From the NCBI GenBank assembly GCA_913065125.1, contig CAJYAG010000002.1:744001-808000 (forward strand): DNA of 64,000 nucleotides, written 5' to 3'. Made by a program: the position numbers and the translations under genes. How positions within the stretch are numbered: the stretch's first letter is position 1; every line of letters begins with the position of its first letter. Shown here one piece after another: positions 17,693-26,620 of the stretch. The notes under the pieces are model-generated. The model made no database searches. It saw only the letters and a program-made list of their open reading frames with translations, and had not been told where the DNA came from. This DNA is from an uncultured Flavobacteriaceae bacterium. GTDB lineage: Bacteria > Bacteroidota > Bacteroidia > Flavobacteriales > Flavobacteriaceae.

Positions 17693-18037
17693 TTAGGAAA
17701 TAGTGGTTAACTCCTCATTTGGGTTCCAAAACACTTTTGTAAACTCTTGAATTTGATTGTCAACAACAACAATTCCTTCGTTTTCTAGTAATTGTTGCAT
17801 TAAGTTTGTGCCATCAAAATGATGTTTTCCGGTCAACAATCCTTTTCGGTTTACTACTCGATGTGCTGGAACTTCTTCCTTCTGATTGTGGGCATTGTTC
17901 ATTGCCCAGCCAACCATCCTTGCAGATCTTGCTGCGCCTAAATAGGTTGCAATTGCTCCGTAACTTGTAACTCTTCCGTACGGAATTAACCGAGCGGTTT
18001 TATATACTTTTTCAAAAAAATTATCTGTTTTGTTCAC
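17693..18037 (-). CDS. Alkyltransferase-like protein (MGMT fold, no catalytic Cys)
   Basis: A 114-residue protein with only the DNA-binding C-terminal domain of O6-methylguanine methyltransferases: IPYGRVTSYGAIA (18-30), recognition helix with RSARMVGWAMNN, then VPAHRV. The reactive Cys of PCHRV is Ala (A58), as in alkyltransferase-like (ATL) proteins that bind O6-alkylguanine and recruit nucleotide excision repair. An active Ogt is encoded separately at 45.3 kb. It lies 65 bases downstream of trmB. Confidence 0.88.
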   Translation of the reverse strand: MNKTDNFFEKVYKTARLIPYGRVTSYGAIATYLGAARSARMVGWAMNNAHNQKEEVPAHRVVNRKGLLTGKHHFDGTNLMQQLLENEGIVVVDNQIQEFTKVFWNPNEELTTIS

Positions 18038-18102
18038 ACCGTGAAGATAGGAATTTCAATCAAATAAATTGAATCTACTTAATACTGTGCTAACGACTAG
18101 AA

Positions 18103-18777
18103 TTATGAATAATTAATTCTAAATTGAATAAAAGTGATTGGTTTTCCTTTTTCTAAATATTGTTTTTCGTAAAAGGTTTGTGTGCCAATTACTTCTTCTG
18201 GAGAATACGTGTTTTTATACACATCGTGATTTGCATGTAAAATTTCATGCCCTTCGCCATGTAATAAACCTAAGGTATAGCCGTGCATAAACTCGCTATC
18301 GGTTTTTAAATTTACCACGCCATTTTCTTTTAAAATATGATGGTATTTTTTTAAAAAGGCTGAGTTTGTTAAACGGTGTTTTGTACGTTTGTATTTAATC
18401 TGTGGATCTGGAAAAGTAATCCAAATTTCATCAACTTCATTTTCTGCAAATAGTTCGTTTATCAATTCTATTTGCGTTCTAATAAAACCAACATTGGTTA
18501 AATTTTCTTCTAATGCAGTTTTTGCGCCACGCCAAAAACGCGCACCTTTAATATCAATTCCGATAAAATTTTTAGTTGCATCTTTCTGTGCTAAAGCAAT
18601 TGTATATTCTCCTTTACCACAACCAAGTTCTAAAACAATAGGATTATCGTTTTTAAAAAATGTATTCCATTTGCCTTTTAGAGAAAAACCATTTAAGATT
18701 TCTTCTCTTTTTGGCTGAACAACATTAGAGAACGTTTCATTTTCATGAAAACGTTTTAGTTTGTTTTTGCTTCCCAA
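18103..18777 (-). CDS. trmB: tRNA (guanine-N7-)-methyltransferase
   Basis: A 224-residue SAM methyltransferase making m7G46 in tRNA. Motif I ELGCGKGEYT (50-59), then GIDIKGARFWRGAK and the family signature IWITFPDPQIKYKRTKHRLT. The extended C-terminus with GTQTFYEKQYL fits TrmB. It is 9 bases downstream of the DUF6341 gene and upstream of the ATL gene. Confidence 0.95.
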   Translation of the reverse strand: MGSKNKLKRFHENETFSNVVQPKREEILNGFSLKGKWNTFFKNDNPIVLELGCGKGEYTIALAQKDATKNFIGIDIKGARFWRGAKTALEENLTNVGFIRTQIELINELFAENEVDEIWITFPDPQIKYKRTKHRLTNSAFLKKYHHILKENGVVNLKTDSEFMHGYTLGLLHGEGHEILHANHDVYKNTYSPEEVIGTQTFYEKQYLEKGKPITFIQFRINYS

Positions 18778-18786
18778 AGTAACTAG

Positions 18787-18996
18787 TTATTCTTCAGAAT
18801 CTTCGATTCCTTCTCTTTTAAAGCGAGCAGATTCTTTCATCCAGTATGCGAACAATACTAGTAAAACAATCATAAACAGCCAGTTTACTACGTTCGAAAC
18901 CCACCAACTTAGATCGTTTAAACGCAATGCTTCAAAAGGAGCAAAAGCCCAATTAAAAAAATCACCAATTAATCTAAAAATATTGCTTGCTATCAT
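18787..18996 (-). CDS. Small membrane protein, DUF6341 family
   Basis: A 69-residue protein with an amphipathic N-terminus (FRLIGDFFNWAFAPFEAL) and a single membrane helix (about 36-53) followed by a charged tail. It matches, from memory, the flavobacterial DUF6341 family; function unknown. It heads the DUF6341-trmB-ATL unit and is divergent from the DUF6427 gene with only 41 bases between starts. Confidence 0.7.
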   Translation of the reverse strand: MIASNIFRLIGDFFNWAFAPFEALRLNDLSWWVSNVVNWLFMIVLLVLFAYWMKESARFKREGIEDSEE

Positions 18997-19017
18997 AACT
19001 TAAGTATCTTTACATTG

Positions 19018-19048
19018 CAAAAATATAAAAACTAATTATGTTAGCCAA
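19018..19048 (-). promoter_or_regulatory. Bacteroidota-type promoter for the DUF6341-trmB unit
   Basis: On the minus strand, TTG (19048-19046), 20 bases, then TATTTTTG (19025-19018), which fits TAnnTTTG. The -7 box is 21 bases before the start codon at 18996. The -33 lies inside the first codons of the divergent DUF6427 gene. Confidence 0.5.
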
Positions 19049-19964
19049 TTTTTTCGGCAAATCAAAACCAGTAAATTTCATCTTAATTATAGTGCTTTTT
19101 TTAAGTTACTATATTTTAGATTTTATTGTGGCTAAAAACGTTGAGTTAAACTTAAATGATTTTTTCAGTTTTTTGTTAACTTTCCCTTTGTTTTTGGTGT
19201 TCTTCATTATGTTTAACTTTATCGTTTCTAAAAATAAATTAACAAAAGATAACTCGTATGCTTTTTTGCTTTTTGTAATTAGTTTAGGCTTTCTAGAATC
19301 TTTAATATTAGAATATTCGATTCTTATTGTTTACGTATTATTGTTTTTGTTTTTTAGAAGAGTGTATAGTTTACGAACCTTAAAGTTTGTGTTTCAGAAA
19401 TTATTTGATAGCGGACTCTGGTTAGGTGTTTTATTTATATTTTCCCCATTATATAGTATCTATTTTATCTTGCTTTATGCAGCAGTTTTTTTGTTTGTTA
19501 AAATCACTATTAGAACTATTTTTATTCCGATATTGGGATTTGTAACACCCCTTTTTCTGTTTTTTACCTATCTTTTTTGGACGGAAGATCTAACAACTTT
19601 TTATCAATTATTTGATGTTGTTTTTACTATTGATTTTAGTTTTTACCAAACCAATTATTACGAATTGTTTTTATTATTATTCGCTGTTTTTACAAGTGTT
19701 TCAATAGTGTTAAGAACAGGAAAAATACTTTCAGTAAGCAATAGGTTTAAAAGAAGTTGGGTGTTGTTGTTACTCCATTTAGTAATTGCTATCGTATTTG
19801 TTTCCTTGGTAGAAAAAAAGAACGGAGTAGAAATCATTTCATTTTTAATTCCGTCTACAATTATCATAGCAAATTGGGTGCAATCCGTTCAAAAGAAATC
19901 AATAGTAAACAGTGTTTTGGTGTTGTTTTTACTACTTTCTTTTGCAATACATTTTATAGTTTAG
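19038..19964 (+). CDS. Polytopic membrane protein, DUF6427 family
   Basis: A 308-residue, almost wholly hydrophobic protein with about nine to ten predicted helices and a short polar N-terminus (MLANFFGKSKPVNF). It fits the flavobacterial DUF6427 family, which I recall next to upp. Function unknown; one could imagine transport or an O-antigen/lipid-linked role, but nothing in the sequence shows it. Its last 11 bases overlap the convergent upp gene. Confidence 0.7.
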   Translation: MLANFFGKSKPVNFILIIVLFLSYYILDFIVAKNVELNLNDFFSFLLTFPLFLVFFIMFNFIVSKNKLTKDNSYAFLLFVISLGFLESLILEYSILIVYVLLFLFFRRVYSLRTLKFVFQKLFDSGLWLGVLFIFSPLYSIYFILLYAAVFLFVKITIRTIFIPILGFVTPLFLFFTYLFWTEDLTTFYQLFDVVFTIDFSFYQTNYYELFLLLFAVFTSVSIVLRTGKILSVSNRFKRSWVLLLLHLVIAIVFVSLVEKKNGVEIISFLIPSTIIIANWVQSVQKKSIVNSVLVLFLLLSFAIHFIV

Positions 19965-20607
19965 ATCCAAACGACAAATCGCCAGCATCACCTAAACCAG
20001 GAACTATATATCCTTTGTCATTTAATTCATTATCAATAGCAGCAATCCATAAATGCGTGTTTTCTGGAAAATGATTTTTGATAAATTCAATGCCTTCTGT
20101 AGCGCCAATTACACAAACGAGATGCAATTCTTTTGGGTTTCCATATTTCTGTATAGCTTCATAAACAGAAACTAAAGATTGACCAGTTGCCAACATTGGA
20201 TCGGCTAAAATCAAGGTTTTATCATCAATTGATGGAGCTGCAAAATATTCTACAACAATTTCAAATTCTGCATCGTTATTTGGGTGATTTCTATAAGCCG
20301 ATATAAACGCATTTTCTGCGTCATCAAAATAATTCAACAATCCTTGATGTAAAGGCAAACCAGCTCGTAAAATAGAACCTAAAACAATATCGTTTGTAGG
20401 TAAAAAACTATCTTTTGTGCCTAACGGAGTGGTAATATTTTTTGATGAATACTTTAAATTTTTACTTAATTCATATCCTAAAATTTCTCCAATTCTTTCA
20501 ATATTTCTTCTAAAACGAAGCGAATCTTTTTGAATAGTAACATCTCTAATTTCTGCAATAAAAGTATTTAAAATAGAATTGGTTTCTTCCAAGTAATGAA
20601 GTATCAT
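19954..20607 (-). CDS. upp: Uracil phosphoribosyltransferase
   Basis: A 217-residue pyrimidine-salvage enzyme joining uracil and PRPP to UMP. PRPP loop LADPMLATGQS (134-144), the SILRAGLPL block (78-86), and a C-terminal uracil site YIVPGLGDAGD. It follows the heptosyltransferase-family gene by 19 bases. Its 3' end overlaps the convergent DUF6427 gene by 11 bases. Confidence 0.95.
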   Translation of the reverse strand: MILHYLEETNSILNTFIAEIRDVTIQKDSLRFRRNIERIGEILGYELSKNLKYSSKNITTPLGTKDSFLPTNDIVLGSILRAGLPLHQGLLNYFDDAENAFISAYRNHPNNDAEFEIVVEYFAAPSIDDKTLILADPMLATGQSLVSVYEAIQKYGNPKELHLVCVIGATEGIEFIKNHFPENTHLWIAAIDNELNDKGYIVPGLGDAGDLSFGSKL

Positions 20608-20626
20608 AAGTATTTTTTTAAGAATT

Positions 20627-21658
20627 TTAATTTAATATGGTTTCTATTTTTTTAATCACATTTTCTGGCAAAATGGTTCGCATTACATCTTCGTATCCGT
20701 CGCAAATTTTATTTCCATAAATAGAACACGGAATGTTCGGGTATTTCTCTAAATCTGGCAATATGCAATTTTCTTTTGGTTGATTAAAAGGTGCAAAACC
20801 TGCAAAAGGATGCGTTGCTCCCCAAAGTGTAATCGTCGGAATTTGTAACATTGCTGCAAAATGAGCATTTCCAGAATCCATTGCCAACATGCAATCTAAA
20901 TGTGCAATTGCATTTAATTCTTCACTTAAATTTAATTTGCCAGCAAGAGAAATGCAATTTGGAAATTTTTCTTCAATTTTTGATAAAAGAGCAACTTCTT
21001 TTTCTCCGCCACCAAAAAGTAAAATGGTATAATTTTTAGATAATTCAGTAATTACTTTTTCCATTAAATCTAACGGATACATTTTAGCCTCATATGCTGC
21101 AAAAGGCGCAATTCCTAACCACTTATTTTTCTTTTCTCCGATTAAATTGAGAACAGAATTTTTCAAATTCGGTTTTTCTAATTTGGTTGGACTTGAAATA
21201 TCAACCGGAAAATCGAGTTTTCTAAAAACATCCGCAGAACGTTCGTGCGATGTTTTTAACTGTTTAAAAACTTTATTTGTTACTCTTGTTAAGGCTTTTT
21301 TCTCGCTTCTTCCTTTATTAATTACAGCAATTTTATTTGTAGAAAATTTAAAAAAACTACGCAAAATTTTAGAACGCAACACATTGTGTACATCCGCAAT
21401 ATGTGTAATGTTTAATTGCTTTAATTCTTTATATAATTTGTGCAAACCTAAAATGCCTTTGTGGGTGTTTGTTACATCAGCTGCGTAAAAATGTACATTC
21501 GGAATGTCATCAAACAACGGTTTTAAAAAAGATTTAGATAAAAACGTAATTTTAATTTCTGGGTATTGTGCAACCAAAGCTCTAATTACAGGAATTGTCA
21601 TGGCAACATCGCCCATTGCAGATAATCTGATAACTAAAATATGTGTGTTTGTTTGCAA
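20627..21658 (-). CDS. Glycosyltransferase family 9 (ADP-heptose:LPS heptosyltransferase-like)
   Basis: A 343-residue GT-B enzyme of family GT9. N-terminal ILVIRLSAMGDVAMTIPVI (8-26) is the family opening; the ADP-sugar site is in the C-terminal half (APFAAYEAKMYP, LLFGGGEKE, LAMDSGNAHFAA). It would add a sugar to lipid A core in LPS assembly on the inner face of the inner membrane. Acceptor and sugar unknown. Upstream gene of the GT9-upp pair. Confidence 0.88.
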   Translation of the reverse strand: MQTNTHILVIRLSAMGDVAMTIPVIRALVAQYPEIKITFLSKSFLKPLFDDIPNVHFYAADVTNTHKGILGLHKLYKELKQLNITHIADVHNVLRSKILRSFFKFSTNKIAVINKGRSEKKALTRVTNKVFKQLKTSHERSADVFRKLDFPVDISSPTKLEKPNLKNSVLNLIGEKKNKWLGIAPFAAYEAKMYPLDLMEKVITELSKNYTILLFGGGEKEVALLSKIEEKFPNCISLAGKLNLSEELNAIAHLDCMLAMDSGNAHFAAMLQIPTITLWGATHPFAGFAPFNQPKENCILPDLEKYPNIPCSIYGNKICDGYEDVMRTILPENVIKKIETILN

Positions 21659-21731
21659 ATTCTGTTGCTATAATTTCTAAAATGTAAAAATAACGAAAAC
21701 AAAATAAGTTCTGTGGTTTTAGCTACGAATT

Positions 21732-21763
21732 CACAAATAAAACTAAAAATCCGTGTATTTGTG
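21732..21763. repeat. Intergenic hairpin, CACAAATA/TATTTGTG
   Basis: An 8-bp stem with a 16-base loop containing AAAAATCCGTG, in the 209-base divergent gap between the GT9 gene and yicC. It resembles dispersed 'ATCCGTG...TTTGTGG' elements of flavobacteria; no other copy was found in this window. The rest of the gap holds the yicC promoter and no gene. Confidence 0.5.
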
Positions 21764-21834
21764 GATAAAATAAAAGTATGAATTTACCTAGCTTATTTAC
21801 ATTTTTAGCAAGAATGATTCCTTAAATATTTATG

Positions 21835-21842
21835 TACCTTTG
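21835..21842 (+). promoter_or_regulatory. Candidate -7 box of yicC promoter
   Basis: TACCTTTG fits TAnnTTTG exactly, 26 bases before the yicC ATG. No good TTG is seen 19-20 bases upstream, so only the -7 element is supported. Confidence 0.45.
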
Positions 21843-21867
21843 CTGCAATATTTTAAAAAAGCATTGA

Positions 21868-22734
21868 ATGATTCAATCTATGACTGGTTACGGGAAATCC
21901 GTATTACAATTGCCAACAAAAAAAGTGACGATAGAAATTAAAACGCTAAACAGCAAAAATTTAGATTTAAACGTTAGAATTCCGTCGTATTATAAAGAAA
22001 AAGAACTAGCAGTTAGAAAAAAATTAGCTTCTGGTTTGGTAAGAGGTAAAATAGATTTTTCTATTTATGTAGAAATGACTTCGGATGAAACCACAACAGT
22101 CATCAATAAAAATGTAGTTTCAGATTATATTCAGCAATTAAGAAACGTGTTGTTTACAAATGATAAAGAAGATGTTGAATTGCTAAAAATGGCAGTAAGA
22201 ATGCCAGATGCGTTAAAAACAGAACGCGAAGAATTAGACGAAAATGAGTGGGAATTAATCAACACAAGTATTGATGAAGCGCTCAAAGAAACAATTCAAT
22301 ACAGAATAGATGAAGCTGCTTCTTTAGAGGAAGATTTTAAATTACGAATTTTAAACATCAAAAAATATCTGGATGAAGTACACGCTTTAGATGAAGAACG
22401 TATCAAAAATGTAAGAGAGAAATTGCAAAAATCGATTGCAGATTTAAAAGTAGAAATCGATGAAAATCGTTTTGAACAAGAGTTGATTTATTATCTAGAA
22501 AAATTAGATATTAATGAAGAAAAAGTTCGTTTAGGAAATCATTTAGAGTACTTTTTACAAGAGTTAGATAGCGAAGATTCTAATGGAAAAAAATTAGGAT
22601 TTATCATTCAAGAAATTGGAAGAGAAATCAATACCACAGGATCTAAAGCAAATTTTGCTTCGATGCAAAAATCGGTGATTCAAATGAAAAACGAATTGGA
22701 AAAAATTAAAGAGCAAATCTTAAACGTACTTTAA
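21868..22734 (+). CDS. YicC family protein (endoribonuclease-like)
   Basis: A 288-residue YicC protein. The N-terminal signature MIQSMTGYGKS and the C-terminal GREINTTGSKAN block with long charged helices are diagnostic. YicC homologues have been reported as RNases acting on small or structured RNAs. It is the first gene of the yicC-gmk-nadD run, an arrangement common in Bacteroidota. Confidence 0.92.
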   Translation: MIQSMTGYGKSVLQLPTKKVTIEIKTLNSKNLDLNVRIPSYYKEKELAVRKKLASGLVRGKIDFSIYVEMTSDETTTVINKNVVSDYIQQLRNVLFTNDKEDVELLKMAVRMPDALKTEREELDENEWELINTSIDEALKETIQYRIDEAASLEEDFKLRILNIKKYLDEVHALDEERIKNVREKLQKSIADLKVEIDENRFEQELIYYLEKLDINEEKVRLGNHLEYFLQELDSEDSNGKKLGFIIQEIGREINTTGSKANFASMQKSVIQMKNELEKIKEQILNVL

Positions 22735-22750
22735 GCAAAGCTTTAAGTAA

Positions 22751-22809
22751 GCTGAACTTGTTTCAGCTTCTCATTATTAATAAAAAAAAGATGCTGAATC
22801 AGGTTCAGC
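22751..22809. repeat. Nested palindromes of the GCTGAAC/GTTCAGC family
   Basis: Two small palindromes, GCTGAACTTGTTTCAGC (22751-22767) and GCTGAATCAGGTTCAGC (22793-22809). The outer arms GCTGAAC and GTTCAGC also pair with each other, making alternative folds. They fill most of the yicC-gmk gap. Related copies lie at 30138, 41190 and 54382. Confidence 0.75.
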
Positions 22810-22828
22810 ACGACAAATAATAAATTAT

Positions 22829-23413
22829 ATGTCAGATTTTGAAGGTAAATTATTTGTTTTTTCTGCACCATCAGGTTCTGGTAAAACAACCATTGTTCGT
22901 CATTTATTAGCACAAGAAAAATTCAATTTAGAATTTTCTATTTCGGCAACCTCTAGAGAACCAAGAGGCGAAGAAGTACACGAAAAAGATTATTATTTTA
23001 TGTCTCTAAAGGATTTTAAACAACATATAAAAAATGAAGATTTTTTAGAATGGGAAGAGGTCTATAGAGATAATTTTTACGGAACCTTAAAAAGTGAAGT
23101 AGAACGAATTTGGGCAAAAGGAAAACACGTAATTTTTGATATTGATGTTGCTGGTGGATTGCGAATAAAAAAGAAATTTCCAGAGAAAACTTTAGCTGTT
23201 TTTGTAAAACCACCAAGTATTGATGAGTTGAAAATACGTTTAAAAAAACGTAAAACAGAAAGCGACGATAAAATTAATATGCGAATTGCAAAAGCATCTA
23301 TAGAGTTAGCAACCGCACCTCAGTTTGATAAAATTATTAAAAACTACGATTTAGATGTTGCTTTTAAAGAAGCAGAAGATTTAATGAGTGAGTATTTAGG
23401 AATACAAGAATAA
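22829..23413 (+). CDS. gmk: Guanylate kinase
   Basis: A 194-residue GMP kinase (GMP + ATP to GDP + ADP). P-loop APSGSGKT (13-20), GMP-site block ISATSREPRGEEVHEKDYYF, and the lid region with a basic RLKKRKTESDDKINMR. Cytoplasmic. Second gene in the yicC-gmk-nadD run, separated from both neighbours by palindromic repeats. Confidence 0.96.
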   Translation: MSDFEGKLFVFSAPSGSGKTTIVRHLLAQEKFNLEFSISATSREPRGEEVHEKDYYFMSLKDFKQHIKNEDFLEWEEVYRDNFYGTLKSEVERIWAKGKHVIFDIDVAGGLRIKKKFPEKTLAVFVKPPSIDELKIRLKKRKTESDDKINMRIAKASIELATAPQFDKIIKNYDLDVAFKEAEDLMSEYLGIQE

Positions 23414-23425
23414 AATAAAATTTAA

Positions 23426-23473
23426 TGTCAGGTCGAGCGGAGTCGAGATCTTTCGACTCCGCTCAAGGTGACA
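23426..23473. repeat. Dispersed palindrome, GAGCGGAGTCGA family (copy 1)
   Basis: TGTCA, then GAGCGGAGTCGA (23435-23446) and its exact complement TCGACTCCGCTC (23453-23464), then TGACA. The 12-bp core stem is GC-rich in an AT-rich genome, so it stands out. It fills the gmk-nadD gap. Other copies: 26489 and 33650. Confidence 0.85.
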
Positions 23474-23486
23474 AATCATTTTAAAA

Positions 23487-24068
23487 ATGAATATAGGTTT
23501 ATACTTTGGAACATTCAATCCAATTCATGTTGGACATTTAATTATTGCCAATCATTTGGTAGAAAATTCTGATTTAGACCAAATTTGGTTGGTGGTTACG
23601 CCACACAATCCTTTTAAGAAAAAAAGTACGTTGTTAGACAACCATCATCGGTTAGAATTGGCACATTTAGCAACAAAAGACTACGATAAAATTAAACCAA
23701 CTGATATTGAGTTTAGTTTGCCTCAGCCAAACTATACAGTACATACCTTAGCGCACATTTCAGATACATATCCGCAACATTCTTTTAGTTTGATTATGGG
23801 CGAAGACAATTTAAAAAGTTTTCATAAATGGAAAAATTATGAAATCATTTTAGAACATCATCATTTGTATGTGTATCCAAGAATCTCTGCTGGAACCGTA
23901 GAAACGCAGTTTGATAATCACCCAAAAATTCATAAAATTGATTCACCAATAATCGAAATTTCATCAACACATATTAGAAACGGAATCAAAGAGAAAAAAA
24001 ACATACAACCAATGTTAACTGAAGCTGTTTGGAAGTATATTGATGAGATGAATTTTTACAGAAAATAG
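23487..24068 (+). CDS. nadD: Nicotinate-nucleotide adenylyltransferase
   Basis: A 193-residue NadD, making nicotinate adenine dinucleotide from NaMN and ATP in NAD synthesis. The nucleotidyltransferase HxGH motif is in GTFNPIHVGH (8-17); C-terminal ISSTHIRNGI is the second signature. Its start is 13 bases after the palindrome. Confidence 0.95.
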   Translation: MNIGLYFGTFNPIHVGHLIIANHLVENSDLDQIWLVVTPHNPFKKKSTLLDNHHRLELAHLATKDYDKIKPTDIEFSLPQPNYTVHTLAHISDTYPQHSFSLIMGEDNLKSFHKWKNYEIILEHHHLYVYPRISAGTVETQFDNHPKIHKIDSPIIEISSTHIRNGIKEKKNIQPMLTEAVWKYIDEMNFYRK

Positions 24069-24087
24069 TTTCCCTATTTTTTCGTTG

Positions 24088-24095
24088 TATATTTG
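24088..24095 (+). promoter_or_regulatory. Candidate -7 box before the envelope M23 peptidase
   Basis: TATATTTG fits TAnnTTTG and lies 20 bases before the GTG start at 24116, in a 47-base gap. The -33 element is not clear. Confidence 0.35.
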
Positions 24096-24115
24096 TAATT
24101 CAAAGAAATAAATCT

Positions 24116-24985
24116 GTGGCAAAAAATAACAAAAAGAAAAGCAAGTTTAGACAACGAATAACCAATAAATTTAGATTGGTTGTTTTAAACGAAGACACTT
24201 TTGAAGAGCGCTTGTCTTTTAAGCTAACGATCTTAAATATCTTTGTGTTAAGCGGTGTTTTTTCTATAGTTTTAATCGCATTAACCACTGTTTTAATTGC
24301 ATATACACCAATTAGAGAATACATTCCTGGATATGCTTCTACACAGTTAAAAAAAGATGCTTCAAGACTTTTATACGAAACAGATTCTATAAAAAATAGA
24401 CTGCAATTAATAGAAAATTACACCAAAATTTTAATTCCGATTCTATCTGGTGATGACCCAATCACAGAAATAGATTTTGATTCATTAAAAAAAGTAAGCA
24501 TTTCTTCAATTGATGAAAAAAAATTAGACGCTTCTAAAACAGATTCTTTGTTTAGAGAAAAGATAGAAAGTAAAGATCGTTTTCCTTTGTTTGATAAAGC
24601 AGAAAATAAAATAGACATGGTGTTTTTTGCACCTTTAAAAGGAAATGTTACACAAGATTTTAATATTACTGACAAACATTTTGCAATGGATATTGTCGCG
24701 GCTACCGGTACACCAGTAAAAGCTGTTGAAAATGGTAGAGTTATCTTTTCTGAATGGACTGCAGAAACAGGTTATGTTCTTATAATTGAACACGGAACAG
24801 GATTTATTTCTGTGTACAAACACAACGGAACTCTGTTAAAACAACAAGGCGATTTTGTAAAGTCTGGAGAAGCAATTGCAACAGTTGGTTCTACCGGAGA
24901 ACTAACAACTGGACCGCATTTACATTTTGAATTATGGTATAATGGATATCCAGTAAATCCGTTGAATTATATAGATTTTAAATAA
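24116..24985 (+). CDS. M23 family metallopeptidase, membrane-anchored (GTG start)
   Basis: A 289-residue peptidoglycan endopeptidase. GTG start at 24116 is required to keep the basic N-terminus (AKNNKKKSKFRQR). One membrane helix (about 37-62) anchors it with the peptidase outside. A helical linker (about 75-160) leads to the LytM domain, whose zinc ligands are all present: H188-x3-D192 (HFAMD) and H268-x-H270 (PHLHFE). So it should be active, in contrast to the M23 lipoprotein at 8.9 kb. The GH3 gene begins at the base after its stop. Confidence 0.9.
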   Translation: MAKNNKKKSKFRQRITNKFRLVVLNEDTFEERLSFKLTILNIFVLSGVFSIVLIALTTVLIAYTPIREYIPGYASTQLKKDASRLLYETDSIKNRLQLIENYTKILIPILSGDDPITEIDFDSLKKVSISSIDEKKLDASKTDSLFREKIESKDRFPLFDKAENKIDMVFFAPLKGNVTQDFNITDKHFAMDIVAATGTPVKAVENGRVIFSEWTAETGYVLIIEHGTGFISVYKHNGTLLKQQGDFVKSGEAIATVGSTGELTTGPHLHFELWYNGYPVNPLNYIDFK

Positions 24986-26482
24986 ATGAGCCTCAAATCT
25001 ATTTTTGCAATACCCTTTGCCAAACAAGCTACAAAGCAAGTTTATAAATGGGCAAAAAAACCACATAAAACTCAAGAAAAAGTATTTAAAAAATTAATTT
25101 CATCAGCAAAAAATACTGCTTTTGGGAAAGATCATGACTTCTCTTCCATTAAAAATTACGAGGATTTTAAAAACCGAGTAAAAGTTCAAGATTACGAAGG
25201 TTTAAGAGCATATGTTGATAGAATTGTTGCCGGAGAAAAGGATGTTCTTTGGAAAGGAAAACCAATTTATTTTGCCAAAACTTCTGGCACAACTTCTGGC
25301 GCAAAATACATTCCGATTACCAAAGAATCAATGCCAACACATATCAAAGCGGCAAAAAATGCATTGCTGTTTTATATCGCAGAAAAAAAGGATGCAAGTT
25401 TTGTAAATGGAAAAATGATTTTCTTACAAGGAAGTCCAGTTTTAGAAACTAAAAACGGAATTCAATTAGGAAGATTAAGCGGAATTGTAGCGCATTATAT
25501 TCCGCAATATTTATTAAAAAACAGATTGCCAAGTTGGGAAACCAATTGTATTGAAGACTGGGAAACAAAAGTAAATGCCATTGTAGAAGAAACGGTTGAT
25601 GAAAATATGACGGTTATTAGTGGAATTCCATCTTGGGTGCAAATGTATTTTGAAAAACTCATCGAAAAAACAGGAAAACCAATTGCAGAGATTTTTCCAA
25701 ATTTTAACTTCTTTGTATATGGTGGTGTAAATTTTGAACCGTATAAAAATAAGTTCGAAAGTTTGATTGGTAAAAAGATTGATTATGTAGAATTGTATCC
25801 AGCTTCAGAAGGATTTATCGCCTATCAAGATTCGCAAACAGAACCAGGAATGTTGTTGCAATTAAACTCAGGAATTTTTTATGAGTTTATTCCTGCAACA
25901 GAATTTTATGATGAACATCCAACAAGAATTTCATTAAAAGAGGTGGAAATGGGCGTGAATTATGTCATTATTTTAAATACAAACGCCGGACTTTGGGGGT
26001 ATAATATTGGTGACACTGTTGAGTTTACATCAACAAAACCTTACAGAATTAAAGTTACAGGAAGAATCAAACATTTTATTTCTGCTTTTGGCGAACACGT
26101 TATCGGTAAAGAAGTAGAAAAAGCATTAAAAGATTCCATCAAAGGAACTGAGATAAACATTAGTGAGTTTACAGTTGCGCCACAAGTAAATCCAGAAAGC
26201 GGTTTGCCGTATCACGAATGGTTTATAGAATTTGAGAACGAACCAAAAAGTTTAGAAGAATTTACAGCAAAAGTGGATGCTTCTATGCAAGCACAAAATA
26301 TCTATTATCAAGATTTAATTGCAGGTAAAGTATTGAGAATGCTGGTGATTAGAAAAGTAAAAAAAGGTGGTTTTCATGAATATATGAAATCGATTGGTAA
26401 GTTTGGCGGACAAAATAAAATTCCACAATTATCTGACAATCGAAAAATTGCCGATGTTTTACAAGGTTTTTTAATTGAATAA
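24986..26482 (+). CDS. GH3 family acyl-adenylate-forming enzyme
   Basis: A 498-residue member of the GH3 family, named from plant auxin-amido synthetases that adenylate a carboxylic acid and join it to an amino acid. ATP-binding motif TSGTTSGAKYIP (99-110), second motif region YPASEGFIAYQD, and the YRIKVTGRIKHF block are present. Bacterial GH3 proteins are common in Bacteroidota but their substrates are, as far as I know, unassigned. It directly abuts the envelope M23 peptidase, which may hint at an envelope or lipid role. Confidence 0.88.
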   Translation: MSLKSIFAIPFAKQATKQVYKWAKKPHKTQEKVFKKLISSAKNTAFGKDHDFSSIKNYEDFKNRVKVQDYEGLRAYVDRIVAGEKDVLWKGKPIYFAKTSGTTSGAKYIPITKESMPTHIKAAKNALLFYIAEKKDASFVNGKMIFLQGSPVLETKNGIQLGRLSGIVAHYIPQYLLKNRLPSWETNCIEDWETKVNAIVEETVDENMTVISGIPSWVQMYFEKLIEKTGKPIAEIFPNFNFFVYGGVNFEPYKNKFESLIGKKIDYVELYPASEGFIAYQDSQTEPGMLLQLNSGIFYEFIPATEFYDEHPTRISLKEVEMGVNYVIILNTNAGLWGYNIGDTVEFTSTKPYRIKVTGRIKHFISAFGEHVIGKEVEKALKDSIKGTEINISEFTVAPQVNPESGLPYHEWFIEFENEPKSLEEFTAKVDASMQAQNIYYQDLIAGKVLRMLVIRKVKKGGFHEYMKSIGKFGGQNKIPQLSDNRKIADVLQGFLIE

Positions 26483-26488
26483 TCGAAC

Positions 26489-26587
26489 TGTCAGTTCGAG
26501 TGAAATTATTTTTTAAGAATTTTGTATCGAGAACAAACAACTTCTCGAAACAATTTTCTTATATCTCGACTCCGCTCGATATGACAG
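26489..26587. repeat. Decayed copy of the GAGCGGAGTCGA palindrome (copy 2)
   Basis: Starts with CTGTCAGTTCGAGTGA and ends with CTCGACTCCGCTCGATATGACAG, with diverged arms and a second TCGAGAA/TTCTCGA pair (26527-26546 region) inside. It lies between the GH3 and MOSC genes, both on plus. The remaining sequence in this 138-base gap is featureless. Confidence 0.65.
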
Positions 26588-26620
26588 AAAATCACTCGAA
26601 GCGACAAAAAAATAAATCAC

